Source: Triticum aestivum (Eukaryota > Streptophyta > Magnoliopsida > Poales > Poaceae). Taken from it: a stretch of DNA of 64,000 nucleotides. The number at the start of each line of letters is the position of its first letter. Positions within the stretch are counted from its first letter, which is position 1. This document shows, in pieces, positions 45,840 through 56,576 of the stretch. Where the stretch lies: NCBI RefSeq assembly GCF_018294505.1, contig NC_057795.1, forward strand, positions 519,203,512 to 519,267,511. The letters run 5' to 3'. Under the pieces are notes generated by a model. The model ran no database searches. It was not told the origin of the DNA and saw nothing but the letters and a program-made list of their open reading frames with translations. The translations under genes were made by a program, and so were the position numbers.

Positions 45840-48385
45840 CTATCCTCTATTGTTCGGCGGTCGGGTCTCTTCTTCGTCATCGCTATGCAGCCCCTTGCCA
45901 TTGTTTTCGGCAATTAGCTTGCCTTCCTTCTTGAATACCCAACAGTCCCTGTTGGTGTGGTTGGCTGGATTTTCGGGGGTGCCGTGTATCTGGCACGAGC
46001 GATCGAGTATTCGGTCCAAATTGGACGGACCCGGAGTAGTTCTTTTGAATGGCTTTTTCCGCTGACCGGGTTTGGAGCCTATGAATCCGGCATTGACTGC
46101 CGTATCCTCATTATTGTCACTGTTAATGCGGCGTTTGTTCTTGTTGCGACGCGACCTGCCATTGCGGTCCTTGGTATCCGGACTGCCAGAATTTTTGCTG
46201 ACGTTGTTGCTGCGGGCTAGCCAGCTGTCCTCTCCCGCGCAGAAGTGGGTCATTAGTGATGTGAGGGCTGCCATGGATTTCGGCTTTTCATTTCCCAGGT
46301 GCCGGGCAAGCCACTCGTCGCGGATGTTATGTTTCAAGGCCGCGAGGGCCTCCGCATCCGGACAGTCGACAATTTGATTTTTCTTAGTTAAGAACTGTGT
46401 CTAGAATTGTCTGGCCGATTCGTCTGGCTGCTGAATTATATGGCTTAGGTCGTCAGCGTATGGTGGTCGCACATACGTGCCCTAGAAGTTATCAAGGAAT
46501 GCGTCTTCCAAATCCTCCCAACACCCAATTGATTCTGCTGGCAAGCTGTTAAGCCAATGCCGAGCTGGTCCTTTAAGGTTGAGTGGGAGGTATTTGATGG
46601 CGTGAAGATCATCACCGCGGGCCATATGGATATGAAGAAGATAGTCTTTGATCCAAACCGCGGGGTCTGTTGTGCCATCATAGGATTCAATATTCACGGG
46701 TTTAAACCCTTCGGGGATTTGATGATCCATTACTTCATCTGTGAAGCATAGTGGGTGTGCGGCGCCTCTGTATTGGGCTATATCACGACAAAGCTCAAAG
46801 GAGTTGTGTCTACTGTGTTCAGCCCGGCCGGACTTGTTGTATCCAGTGCGACGGTTGTCGTCACGTATCATGGGGTGCCCACGTGATCCGTAGATCGATC
46901 TTGATTGTCTTGCCTTATCCTCCAATATATCTCGCAAGTCCGGAGCGTTCCCCTGTGGCCTTGTGCTTTTCGAGTGATGCCGGAGTACGGTTCTAGTGGA
47001 GGGCCTGGAGGCCTCTCCGTCGCAGCCACGAGGTGGCTGGTCAGCCGTATTGTGCTCTGGTGATGCAGGTTTATATGCCTCCTCCTCTAATCGGGGGAGC
47101 AACTTGCAATTGGGGTAGTTTTTGGAGGGGTGTTCGAGCTCATGCTCTTTGCCGCAAGGACTTCAGTCCATCTGTCGGCTAGTAGATATTGATCAACTCT
47201 AAGCTGTTGCTGCTTTTTCTTGAGGCTGTTTGTCATGGCCATAAGCCTACGTTTAAAACGCTCTTGTTCGACGGGATCCTCAGGCACGACAAATTTGTCG
47301 TCGTCGAGGCTTGCCTCGTCTCCTGAGGGAGGCATGTAATTATCATCCTCTACCTCTTCGTCTGCCGCTCTCTCATGAGTGCTGGCTTCTCCGTCCTCCT
47401 GCGCTGAATCTTGCTGGAGGGGGTTGTCTTCGGCACTGTCTGTGGTATTATTATCACCGGTGCCGGAATCTCCATTCTTGCTGTGGCGGGATTTAGAGCG
47501 GCGCCGCTGACGCCGGCGCTTGGGCTGTTTCTTGGAGGGGTCTTCCTCAGTTGTTCGCTCACCATTCCCATCCTTTGGGATATCCACCATGTATATGTCG
47601 TATGACGAGGTGGCTTTCCAGTGCCCAGTAGGCGCTGGTTCTTGGTCGTCTCCGGCATCGTCGTCCATACCGTCGATGTCCTCGGAGTCGAAGTCTAGCA
47701 TGTCGGTTAAATCGTCGATGGTGCCTACTAAGTGAGTGGTGGGTGGGCTTTGAATTTCTTCGTTGTCCGCATCCCAACCGTCCTGACCGCAGTCCGGCCA
47801 GGGATCTCCTGATAATGAGAGATACTTTAGCAAACTCAGGATGTCGCTGAAAGGTGAGTGCTGAAAGATGTCCGCAGCGATGAACTCCATGATCGGCACC
47901 CAATCGGATTCGATTGGAGGGGGCGCGGGAGGTTCGGAGTCTGGCAATGAGTCCGGCACCTTGGAGTCACGAGCTTCACAAGGGACAAAGTCAGTATTCG
48001 GCTCTATCGCCGTAGAGGTTGCAGCCCCCGAGGCGGTGTCTAACCACCCGTCCTCGATCTGCATAGCCGGCTCCGAATCGAGGGTTGGAGCGGACTCGTG
48101 TGCGGCCTCCAGGGCACTGTCCGGCAGCAGAGCTAGATCGTGCCCATCGTGACAGTGCGGTGCGCTCGTCTGTGGCTCGAATCCGTCGAAGATCAAGTCT
48201 CCGCGGATGTCAGCCGTGAAGTTCATACTTCCAAATTTGACCTGACGGCCAGGGGCGTAGCTTTTGATCTGCTCCAGATGGCCAAACGAATTGGCCCGCA
48301 GTGCAAAGCCGCCGAATACGAAGATCTGTCCGGGGAGAAAAGTCTCACCCTGGACCGCGTCGTCATTGATGATCGAAGGAGCCAT
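45840..48385 (-). pseudogene. Element F gag
   Basis: Begins at minus-strand ATG 48385 (MAPSIINDDAVQGETFLPG). A long acidic region and an arginine-rich KKQPKRRRQRRRSKSRHSK stretch (about 47500-47550) follow. A frameshift near 47129 in an A run leads into the gag core: GFKPVNIESYDGTTDPAVWIKDYL, YLPLNLKGPARHWLNSLP. Two TAG stops, at plus 46482-46484 and 46401-46403, replace expected glutamine and tryptophan. It ends with the zinc motif C-x2-H-x8-H-x4-C (CQIHGTPENPANHTNRDC). Gag forms the virus-like particle; here it is broken in three places. Confidence 0.85.
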
Positions 48386-48414
48386 CGAGCCTATCGGTGA
48401 CGGCACAGAGGAAC

Positions 48415-48431
48415 TCTCAATGAAAGCACCA
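48415..48431 (-). other. Element F primer binding site
   Basis: Minus strand tggtgctttcattgaga, one base after the 5' LTR (plus 48415-48431). It differs from the E primer site (tggcgcccaccgtgggg), so the two elements use different tRNA primers. Confidence 0.75.
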
Positions 48432-48432
48432 A

Positions 48433-48906
48433 TGTCGGTGTCAAAACCGGCGGATCTCGGGTAGGGGGTCCCGAACTGTGCGTCTAGGCGGATGGTAACA
48501 GGAGACAAGGGACACGATGTTTTACCCAGGTTCGGGCCCTGTTGATGGAGGTAAAACCCTACGTCCTGCTTGATTGATATTGATGATGTGGGTATTACAA
48601 GAGTAGATCTACCACGAGATCAAGGAGGCTAAACCCTAGAAGCTAGCCTATGGTATGATTGTTGTTCTGTCCTACGGACTAAAACCATCCGGTTTATATA
48701 GACACCGAAGAGGGCTAGGGTTACACAGAGTCGGTTACAATGGTAGGAGATCTACATATCCGTATCGCCAAGCTTGCCTTCCACGCCAAGGAAAGTCCCA
48801 TCCGGACATGGGACGAAGTCTTCAATCTTGTATCTTCATAGTCTTGGAGTCCGGCCGATGATGATAGTTCGGCTATCCGGACACCCCCTAGTCCAGGACT
48901 CCCTCA
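48433..48906 (-). repeat. Element F 5' LTR (474 bp)
   Basis: Pairs with 39825-40299. Carries the same ccggtttatatagacacc TATA-like motif on the plus strand; termini TG and CA are intact. Confidence 0.92.
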
Positions 48907-49092
48907 TCGACTCTCCATGGCCGGCTTCTCCGGAAGTCGCCGGCCATGAGTCGGCTAATCTTGGAGTCGCGCCTGGGACTCGGCTAATCTTGGAGTCGCG
49001 CCTGGGACTCGGCTTGAGGGGCGCAGCCTGCCCCGATGTCTTGAAAGGTTCTGGGGCTCGGGTTAGCCTACCCGTGACCCATTACTCCGATA
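48907..49092 (-). repeat. Element E 3' LTR, second part, with 29-bp tandem repeats
   Basis: Resumes after element F with the duplicated target and matches 61814-62025. It holds two copies of a 29-bp unit beginning cggctaatcttggagtcgcg (48952-48980, 48981-49009); the 5' LTR has three. It ends ...ttactccgata where the partner ends ...ttactccgaca, so the terminal CA is also changed. Confidence 0.88.
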
Positions 49093-49424
49093 GTAGTCCC
49101 CGTAGCTGGTGAGGCTCCAAGGGTGATACGTTGCGGGGCCTCAACAGTTTCATTCTTCTGGTGGTGGAATCTGGGCTTTGCTTGCCGTCTTCCTTCAGGC
49201 CGACTATCCGGAGTCGGATTCGCAAAGGGCCGTCTTGCTCCGTAAAGAGTTCGAAAGTCATGGCGGGAGACCAAGCGGCATGCCTGATACACTTCCCCGC
49301 GGCCGCCCGCCGCGGTCCTATCGCGGCGCCATGCGGCGAGGACAATCTGCCTACCCACGCGCGCAACGGGACAGGCCGTCAGGCGGGGCCCGCCACTACT
49401 GTGCCTCGGCACGCAAACAGATCC
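49093..49424 (-). other. Element E interior beside the 3' LTR
   Basis: Starts with gtagtccccgtagc, whose complement gctacggggactac is the purine tract next to the LTR. The rest up to the assembly gap is GC-rich and non-coding. It should hold the upstream part of the antisense gene's promoter region. Confidence 0.6.
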
Positions 49425-49627
49425 NNNNNNNNNNNNNNNNNNNNNNNNNNNNNNNNNNNNNNNNNNNNNNNNNNNNNNNNNNNNNNNNNNNNNNNNNNNN
49501 NNNNNNNNNNNNNNNNNNNNNNNNNNNNNNNNNNNNNNNNNNNNNNNNNNNNNNNNNNNNNNNNNNNNNNNNNNNNNNNNNNNNNNNNNNNNNNNNNNNN
49601 NNNNNNNNNNNNNNNNNNNNNNNNNNN
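49425..49627. other. Assembly gap (203 N)
   Basis: A run of N within element E, between the 3' LTR and the antisense gene. Frames that run through it are artefacts. Confidence 0.99.
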
Positions 49628-49660
49628 ACGCCCGCCTCATCGGCTTCTCAGCCTACGAGG

Positions 49661-49668
49661 CTATAAGT
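49661..49668 (+). promoter_or_regulatory. TATA-like box of the element E antisense gene
   Basis: ctataagt, 134 bp before the ATG at 49795. Spacing matches the tatataag box of the element F gene (121 bp). Confidence 0.45.
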
Positions 49669-49794
49669 TGGCGGGGGGAGTAGAGCGGCGAAGCACGCGT
49701 GCCCATCTTCCCTGCTTCCCCGCCTCCTCTTGCCTCCTCTGCTTCCTTTCTCCTTCTTGCCGCCGTCGTGCCGAACCACACCGCGCCCGCAGCG

Positions 49795-52700
49795 ATGAGC
49801 TCCTCCTCCGCCGCCGCGGCTCCTGCCGTGCGCTCCGGCGTGTGGGACGGCTCCGAGGTGGACGACGACCTCATCTAGTTTCTTCACAAGACGCGCCGCC
49901 TCCCCGGTGCAAACCTCGTGCGAGCCCGCGCCGCACTGGTGAGGGAGATATCGCCGGTGCCGGAGGAGGGCGAGCGGGTCATTTTCTGCTTGCACCTCAT
50001 GCGTGGCCTGGGGCTGCCGGCGAGCGGCTTCTTTCGCTCCTTCTTGGAGTTCCACGGGCTCCAGCCGCACCACCTCACCCCGAACACGGTGGTGCTGCTG
50101 GCTGCCTTCGCCACCCTGTGTGAAGGCTTCCTCGGCGTTCTCCCCACCATCGAGCTGTGGGGATAATTCTTCCAATCCAAGCTCAGCATGCATGTCGCCG
50201 GCGTGCCGGCCCAGTGCGGCGCCTTCATCGCGATGCGGCGATTGACAGCCGACAATCCATTTCCCTCCATCCCGCTGATCAAGCCGGTGAAGATGTGGTA
50301 GCGCTCCTATTTCTACGTGAAGAACGTCGCCCTAGACGGCGACTGGGTCAATCTGCCGCCTTATGAAGCCGGCGCACCGGCTGGGAGGCTCCCCAGCTGG
50401 TCTCACCGAGTCAAGACGCCGACTCCCGCCGGAGCTGCCGTCGTGGTGTGACTCCGAGTTCTGACGCAGTCGGAGGGCCTGGTCGGGGCCGACTTGCTGG
50501 CCGCCTTCGTGGCGCGCCGAGTCCTCCCTCTCCAAGGTCGGCCTCATCTGATCACTTAGATGAGCGACCATCGGGACCCGAGTCGGATGTGCACCAGGGA
50601 AATGCCCCACGCAGAAGTGGCGAACATGGTGAACCACATCACAAACTGCGAGCTCGCGGCGGACTGGCAGTTCGGCAAAGAGCCGTACTCGCGCGCCAAC
50701 CCTCCTCCGGTGGTAAGTCGCACCTCTTATTGCTTTGTTTTCTTTATAGCCGAATTCGACTTCTGATCTTTATTGGTTTCTTCGAGTCAGAACCTCCTTA
50801 TTCAGCCTGCAGTCGGCGTCGCGAGACCGCCCCGTGAGTTCGTCCCCAACCGAGCAGAGAGCGACGTCGACGGCCCCAACTTGTGGGCGGCGGCGATGGA
50901 GGCCGACACCGAAGGCGGAGGAGGGGGAGCAGGAAGCGGCTTCAGGCCCTCGGCCACCTTCGCCGACTGGCCTGAAGACAACATCGAAGGGGAAGTCGCC
51001 CTGTGCCACCAGCCAAGAGTCGGCCAGCCGGGTGCGAGTTCCTCCGCCGGCTTGGCCGGCCAAGGCGGCGTGAAGAGGCTCCACGCCGGGCTGAGCTCGC
51101 TCGGCGTCAAGCCGAAGAAGTTCAAGGGGGCGGCCGCCGCGACCAAACGGGAGGAGGCGGCCGCGAAGGCCAACCGCTTCCGCAAGGAAGTGAAGAGGCC
51201 GCCGCTAGTCTCTGCGTAAGTGTTTCCGCCTTTGTCTTGTTTTCCTTTGGTGAGTCTTGTCCGAGTTTTTCTTTTCCACTCCCTTCTTGCTTCAGGGCTC
51301 CCCTTACCCTTGAGAGGGTCGCCGCCCCCTCCGTCATGGGGTCGGCAGAGACATCTGCCAATACTCGGCGGGTTGACTCCGCCGCCAACCTCTGGGTGGC
51401 GACGGAGCAAAACGCGCGGGAGAAGCGCGATGAGGAGGAGGCCGACCGCCTGGAGAAGGCGGAGGCTGAGAAGGCGGCGGCCTCCGCCCAGAAAAGGCTG
51501 GAAGAGGCCGAAGCTGCCATTATGGCAAGACGGCGAGCAGAGGAGGCCGCATGCTGCCAATCGGCGTTGCACATCCTCCCACTGTCCTCCGCACCGCCGC
51601 CCCCGGAGTTCATGGGGCAGACTGGAGAAGCCGACGCCGAGAACCCCATCGCGGAGAAGGAAAGCGGTGAGGCCACCGCCGCCTCTGCCGCCGTCTGGGA
51701 GCGTGCATGGTAAACAGCCGGCACGCCCGCCGGTGCCGCCGACTGAGGACGAGGATGTGGCGAGGCTGCTTCTTCAAGTTGCCTCGCCAGCGCGCCGCCG
51801 CCTTGAGAAGGCGACTTCGGCGCCACGGCCCCTGGAGATCGGTGCCGCCAGCTCGGCCATCCCAGACGCCGAAGCGACAAGCGCCGCGCCCGTTGGGTGG
51901 GTGCGAGGAGGCGGCACAAGTCCGCTGAACCAGGCACTCCTGGACGTCTAGGCGAAGCTGCAAGCCGAGGGCGACGCCCTCCAGAACTGCACCAAGGCGC
52001 ATCTAGCATCGCGAGCAGCCATCCGAGTACGCTTCTTCGTTGATTCTTGTTTTTCTTGTTCTTCTCTGTGGGGGCGCGCCAGCGCACCCACTGGGTGTAG
52101 TCCCCGAGTTTCGGGCCGGCTGCTGAGCAGGCGGTTCGAAACTCCCTCTGGCGAGTTCCAAGTTTTTATCTTTGTCTGAAATGCTTATTACAGGAGTATA
52201 ACAACCTCCACGTCACTGCCTTCAACCGCAATGTTGAGGAGCTGGGCAAGCGGACCGCCAACTTGTCAGAGAGTCAGAGTAAGTCCTTCTTCTTTTTCGC
52301 GGGGGCGCGCTAGCGCACCCGCGGGCTATAGTCCCCGAGATTCGGGCCGACTGTTGAGCAGTTGGGCCGGATCTTCCCGACGACCTTCTTTTCTGACGAC
52401 TTAAGGTCTCTTTCTTTGTTTCTTCTTCTTCTTCGCGGGAGCGCGCTGGCGCACCCGTGGGCTGTAGTCCCCGAGATTCGGGCCGACTGCTGAGCAGTCG
52501 GGCCGGATATTCCCGGCGACCTTCTTTGCTGACGACGTAACGTCTCCTTCCTTGTTCTTTAGGGGCCAACGCCACTCTTCAGGAGCAGCTGGGCGAAGCC
52601 ACCACCGCCTTGCGCGTCATGGGGGAGGAATGTAGCAAGCTTGCTGTGGAGCACGACCTGGTGGCTGCGCAGCTGGCCAAGCAGAGGGAGCTGCTCAAGA

Positions 52701-53712
52701 AGGCGCAAGACGAGGCTGAGAAGAAGGAGGCTGCTCTCCTGGCCAAGTTTGAAAGCGAGCGCTCCTCCTGGACTGGCAAGGAGGCGCTGCTGACCTTCGG
52801 CTTCCATGAGATCGAGGACATCGTCGACAGTGAGTTTCTTTTCTTTTCTCTCTTTCTTTGAGCTTCCGACTATGGGTCGGGCTGACTTCTGATTTTTTGA
52901 CTTGCCTCTTTTTTGTCTTGGCAGACTTCTTTCCTGGCCACTCGCAGGCAGTCACACAGGCCATCGAGGCTGATCGCGAGGCACGGAGGGCAAACGGCAC
53001 GGAGATCGCCACTGACGCCCCCCTGACCATCGACGAACAGCTTCTGAGCATCGGGGCCCGTCTTCGGCCGGCGCATCGGTTGATGCGCCGGCTTCAGCAT
53101 GCCGGCGCCCAGGAAGTTGCCGCTCTGTGGTCAGACATGCCGGCTCTGTGCACTGCCAGTCGGACTGCCGACTGGCTGGAGGTCACAGCTGGCCGTCTTG
53201 AGGCCTGGAAGGGTTCCTCGGCCCGGGCCAGAGCGCGCCGGGCCTTGGAATTCGTCAAGGCGTGGTATCCGGGGCTGGACCTGGACCGGCTGGCCGCGTT
53301 CCGGTCTGAGGCCCAGGCGGAGCTGGTGGCTATGGAGGGCGCCCTTGTCGAGCGTGCAGTGGCGATTGCTGACTACACCGATACCAGCGTCTTCGTCCCC
53401 GAGCGGGCTGCAGGCGGTGAGGAGGTGCCGCCTGAGTGGTTCGGGATGAACCCAGACTATGACGAGGACTCGGCGGAGGTGATTGGCTCCAGCACCGAGG
53501 AGGAAGGCGAGGCGGAGGATGAAGGCGAGACGGAGGCGCCAGAAGACGAGGCGGGCGACCAGCCTCAGCTCGACCGCGCCTCCAGCAACGAGCCACATCC
53601 AACCGTGCCAACTGCCGCCGGTGACGATCAAACCGAGACTGCCCAGCCGGCCGCCCCGGCGCCTGACACCGCCGTCTCCTCCGACCCTCCGAACCCGTCT
53701 GCCACTCCCTAG
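49795..53712 (+). pseudogene. Antisense spliced gene of element E, decayed
   Basis: Same six-exon plan as the gene in element F. Exons: 49795-50712, 50791-51215, 51296-52026, 52195-52278, 52563-52829, 52925-53712, with GT donors and AG acceptors. Exon 1 carries the 'putative gypsy type transposon'-like domain (ERVIFCLHLMRGLGLPASGFFRS, HHLTPNTVVLLAAFATLCEGFLGV) but has five in-frame stops: 49876, 50164, 50299, 50449 and 50557. Exon 3 has a frameshift near 51705 and a stop at 51949. Exons 3-5 encode coiled coils (EKRDEEEADRLEKAEAEKAA). Exon 6 has the conserved C-terminal domain (LDRLAAFRSEAQAELVAME) and an acidic tail ending in TAG. Introns 3 and 4 hold repeated agtccccgag...ttcgggcc units. The gene converges with E pol, 720 bp away. 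Confidence 0.8.
52060..52545 (+). repeat. Repeats in introns 3 and 4 of the E antisense gene
   Basis: A unit with ggggcgcgc-agcgcaccc, then tagtccccgag-ttcgggccg and ctg-tgagcag occurs three times: about 52070-52140, 52298-52372 and 52436-52510. The last two are part of a longer tandem unit of about 135 bp including cgaccttctttt-ctgacgac. The first is in intron 3, the others in intron 4. Confidence 0.8.
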
Positions 53713-54432
53713 GCTGCCGTCTGGCTTTACTTTATCTGCTTTAAAAGTCTTTGAAGAATTTGTTAATTTGCACAATTCCACCCGCGGGGTGTATTTTGAA
53801 CTTATGGTTCGAAGATTCGGCCAAGGGCCTATGTTATGTAAATATCAATCTGAATTCTATCTTTCCTTGCTTATTGCTCCTTCGGCTTTTTCCTTTGCCG
53901 CCTTCCCCTAGTTGCCGCCTTGTCAGCTGGACAACCGCTCCGCGGACTGCCGCTGGATCAAATGCCTGGCTACTTCGGAGAAGGCAAGTACTTGCCATTC
54001 ATTGGAGTCTTTTTAACAAGTTGGATAGAAAGCGGCAAGCCGACTACACACGAGTCGGTTTTGCGAAAAGGGGCTGGAAGCCGGCTTAAGCTATGTTAAT
54101 GCTTTAGGTCCTTAGCCATTTTTCGTGTGGGCGCCCATTCATCCTTACTCCTGCCTGCCAAACAGTTGCTCTGCGAGCTACGGCTTCTGGCAGGAGACGG
54201 CTTAGGCGCCGCACACTACTTGTCCGACTTCAGGAAGCGTTTCATAGCACAAGACGGCGAGTCCCCAGGCCAACTAGTTGAACCCGGTGCCAAGCGGCAT
54301 AGCAAAGAGTAGCATACTCGAAGGCATAATTCTTATCATACAGATAACGGAAAGGGGCAGTCCCCGAGCTCGTCTCGGGGGGCCCGAAGTCTTGGTACTT
54401 TAATACAAAGGGGTAGCATGGTATGTACTGCA
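53713..54432. other. Element E spacer between convergent genes
   Basis: 720 bp between the antisense gene's stop and the end of pol. No coding similarity seen. Both transcripts would end here. Confidence 0.6.
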
Positions 54433-56576
54433 TCAACTGTAAAATCTTCGGAGGAGATTTGCATTCCATGGCCATTCGGACTCTTTGCCGGAGTCGTCTC
54501 TCTTGCATGCTCGGGGCTTCTGAGCGTCGATCAGGTAGTAGGAGTCGTTGCCCAGCACTTTGCTGATAATGAAGGGGCCTTCCCAAGGTGTCGACAACTT
54601 GTGGTGGCCGGTTGTCCGCTGGATCAGTCGGAGCACAAGGTCGCCTTCTTGGAAAGATCTCGGCGTGACCTTTCTGTTGTAGTATCGGTGCAGGCTCTGC
54701 TGGTAGATGCCGGACCTGCTGAGTGCCAACAGCCGACCCTCTTCCAGCAGATCGACGTCGTCTTGACGTGCTTCTTCTACCTCCTCCTCGGTGTACATGG
54801 TGACTCGCGGGGAGTCGAACTCTATGTCCGTTGGGATGATGGCTTCAACACCGTAGACAAGGAAGAAAGGCGTGAAGCTGGTTGACTTGTTTGGAGTCGT
54901 GCACAGACTCCATAGGATGGCTGGCAGCTCTTCAAGCCAACAGCCGGCCAAACGCTCCAGTGGTTCGACCAGGCGGGGCTTGATGCCAGATAGGATGAGG
55001 CCGTTTGCTAGCTCCACCTGGCCGTTTGACTGCGGATGGGCAACGGACGCTAAGTCCAGCCGGATGCCCTGCGTCGTGCAAAAACGGGCCAAGGCGCCTT
55101 TGGCAAAATTTGTGCCATTGTCAGTGATGATGCTGCGTGGTATGCCGTACCAAGTCATGATATCGGCAATGAAAGTCACTGCAGTCGGACCATTCAACTT
55201 CTTGATGGGTTTTACTTCTATCCACTTGGTGAACTTGTCCACCACGACAAGTAGATGAGTTAGGCCACCTCGTGCCGTCTTGAATGGTCCCACCATGTCC
55301 AGGCCCCAAACCGCAAAGGGCCAGGCGATGGGGATGGTCTTGAGTGCGGAAGCCGGCTGAAGCGGCTTGGAACGGAACATCTGGCATCCCTTGCATTTTT
55401 GGACTAATTCCTTGGCCTCTTCTAGGGCAGTTGGCCAGAAGAAACCGTGTCGAAAGGCTTTGGCGACGAGTGCTCTTGAAGCCGCATGGTGGCCGCACTC
55501 GCCTTCATGGATGTCTCTGAGAATTGCTTGGCCTTGTTCTGCCTCGATGCAGCATTGGTAGACACCGGTGACGCTGCGCCTGACCAGCTCTCTATTGACT
55601 ATGGTGTAGGCTGCCGCTCGGCGTTGCACTTGCCGAGCCAAGATTTTATCAGCTGGCAACTCTCTGTTTACTAGGAACTTGAGGATGGGCTGGGCCCATG
55701 AGGGTGCTGCTATTTCTTCAATTGTCACTATTGCGACTTGGACAAGGGCGACTGGGCTAGGAGGCGACGGGCTGGAGTCCGCGGCCGCTTGCTGGATTGG
55801 CGAAGTCCCCGGGCCGACTGGCGTAGTCCCTGGGCCAAGCTCTGGAGTCTTCGGGCTGGCCGTCGCAGTCCCCGGGCCGGGTTTTGAAGTCCCCGGGCCG
55901 GCTTCGATTGCGGTATTCTTGGAGCCGTCTGTGAGAATTCTCGTGCAGTCTGCTGGTGCTCTTGAGTCAGATCCGACTTCTTCGGGGGGAGCCGGCACAA
56001 AGATGGAGTCTGATTCTGGTGAAGACTTGATAGACGGCTTGAGGAGGCACTGAAGGGCGACACCGGATGATATCACTTGGCGGGTGGAGCCGACTCGTGC
56101 CAGGGCGTCTGCTTGGTCGTTGTCATTTCTTGGCACGTGAAGGAATTCGCACCCCTCGAAATATCCGCTGAGTTGCTGCACCAGGAAGCGGTATCTTGCC
56201 ATGTTTGCATCTTTGGCGTCCCAGTCGCCGGACGACTGCTGGACCACCAAATCGGAGTTGCCATAGCACAGGATCCGGCGGAGTTCTTTGGCAAGACGGA
56301 GCCCATGAATGAGTGCCTCGTATTCGGCGACGTTGTTGGAGGCGGCGAAGTGGATCTGCAGTGCATACTTGAGCTTGTCGCCTTTAGGGGAGGTGAGGAC
56401 GACGCCGGCTCCCAAGCCGGTGCGCATCTTGGAGCCATCGAAATGCATCCGCCAATGGGTGGAGTCGGGTGCTGGCGGCAGGTACTGGGTCTCGGCCCAG
56501 TCGACAAGGAAGTTGGCCAGTGCTTGCGACTTGATGGCGGTGCGGGGCTGGTAGTAGATGGTGTAGGGAGCCAAAT
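54433..56576 (-). CDS. Element E second RNase H and integrase
   Basis: Part of an open frame of 760 codons ending in a stop at 54433. The first block is the linker ALANFLVDWAE, then the extra plant-type RNase H of Tat elements: MHFDGSKMRTGLGAG, NNVAEYEALIHGL, YGNSDLVVQQ, NDQADALARV, with its D-E-D-D set visible. A variable proline/glycine-rich repeat (PGTSKPGPGTATASPKTPELGPGT, near 55800-55900) separates it from integrase: zinc site HEGECGHHAAS...CKGCQMF, then catalytic GLDMVGPFKTA, ITDNGTNF and SNGQVELANG. It ends in a GPFIISKVLGNDSYYL domain. This portion has no stop. Integrase inserts the cDNA; the second RNase H is thought to help remove RNA. Confidence 0.85.

Larger units (their letters stand above)
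39825..48906 (-). mobile_element. Element F: non-autonomous Tat-like element nested in the E LTR
   Basis: A 9082-bp element with LTRs 39825-40299 (475 bp) and 48433-48906 (474 bp), both starting TGTCGGTGTCAAAACC and ending GGACTCCCTCA. TSD is CCGAC (39820-39824) and TCGAC (48907-48911), one base changed. Minus strand: primer site, gag, protease; nothing recognisable of RT, RNase H or integrase. Plus strand: intact six-exon antisense gene 40854-43865. By eye about 12 differences between LTRs (roughly 2.5 percent) make it older than Copia-3 but younger than E. Confidence 0.92.

Noticed and set aside
45619..46065. Plus-strand frames opposite element F protease and gag
   Set aside because: They overlap the conserved minus-strand protein motifs; no splice-bounded exon or similarity to the antisense gene of 40854-43865.
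49131..50123. Long frame spanning the N run
   Set aside because: Open only because N codons are not counted as stops; real antisense gene starts at 49795 in another frame.
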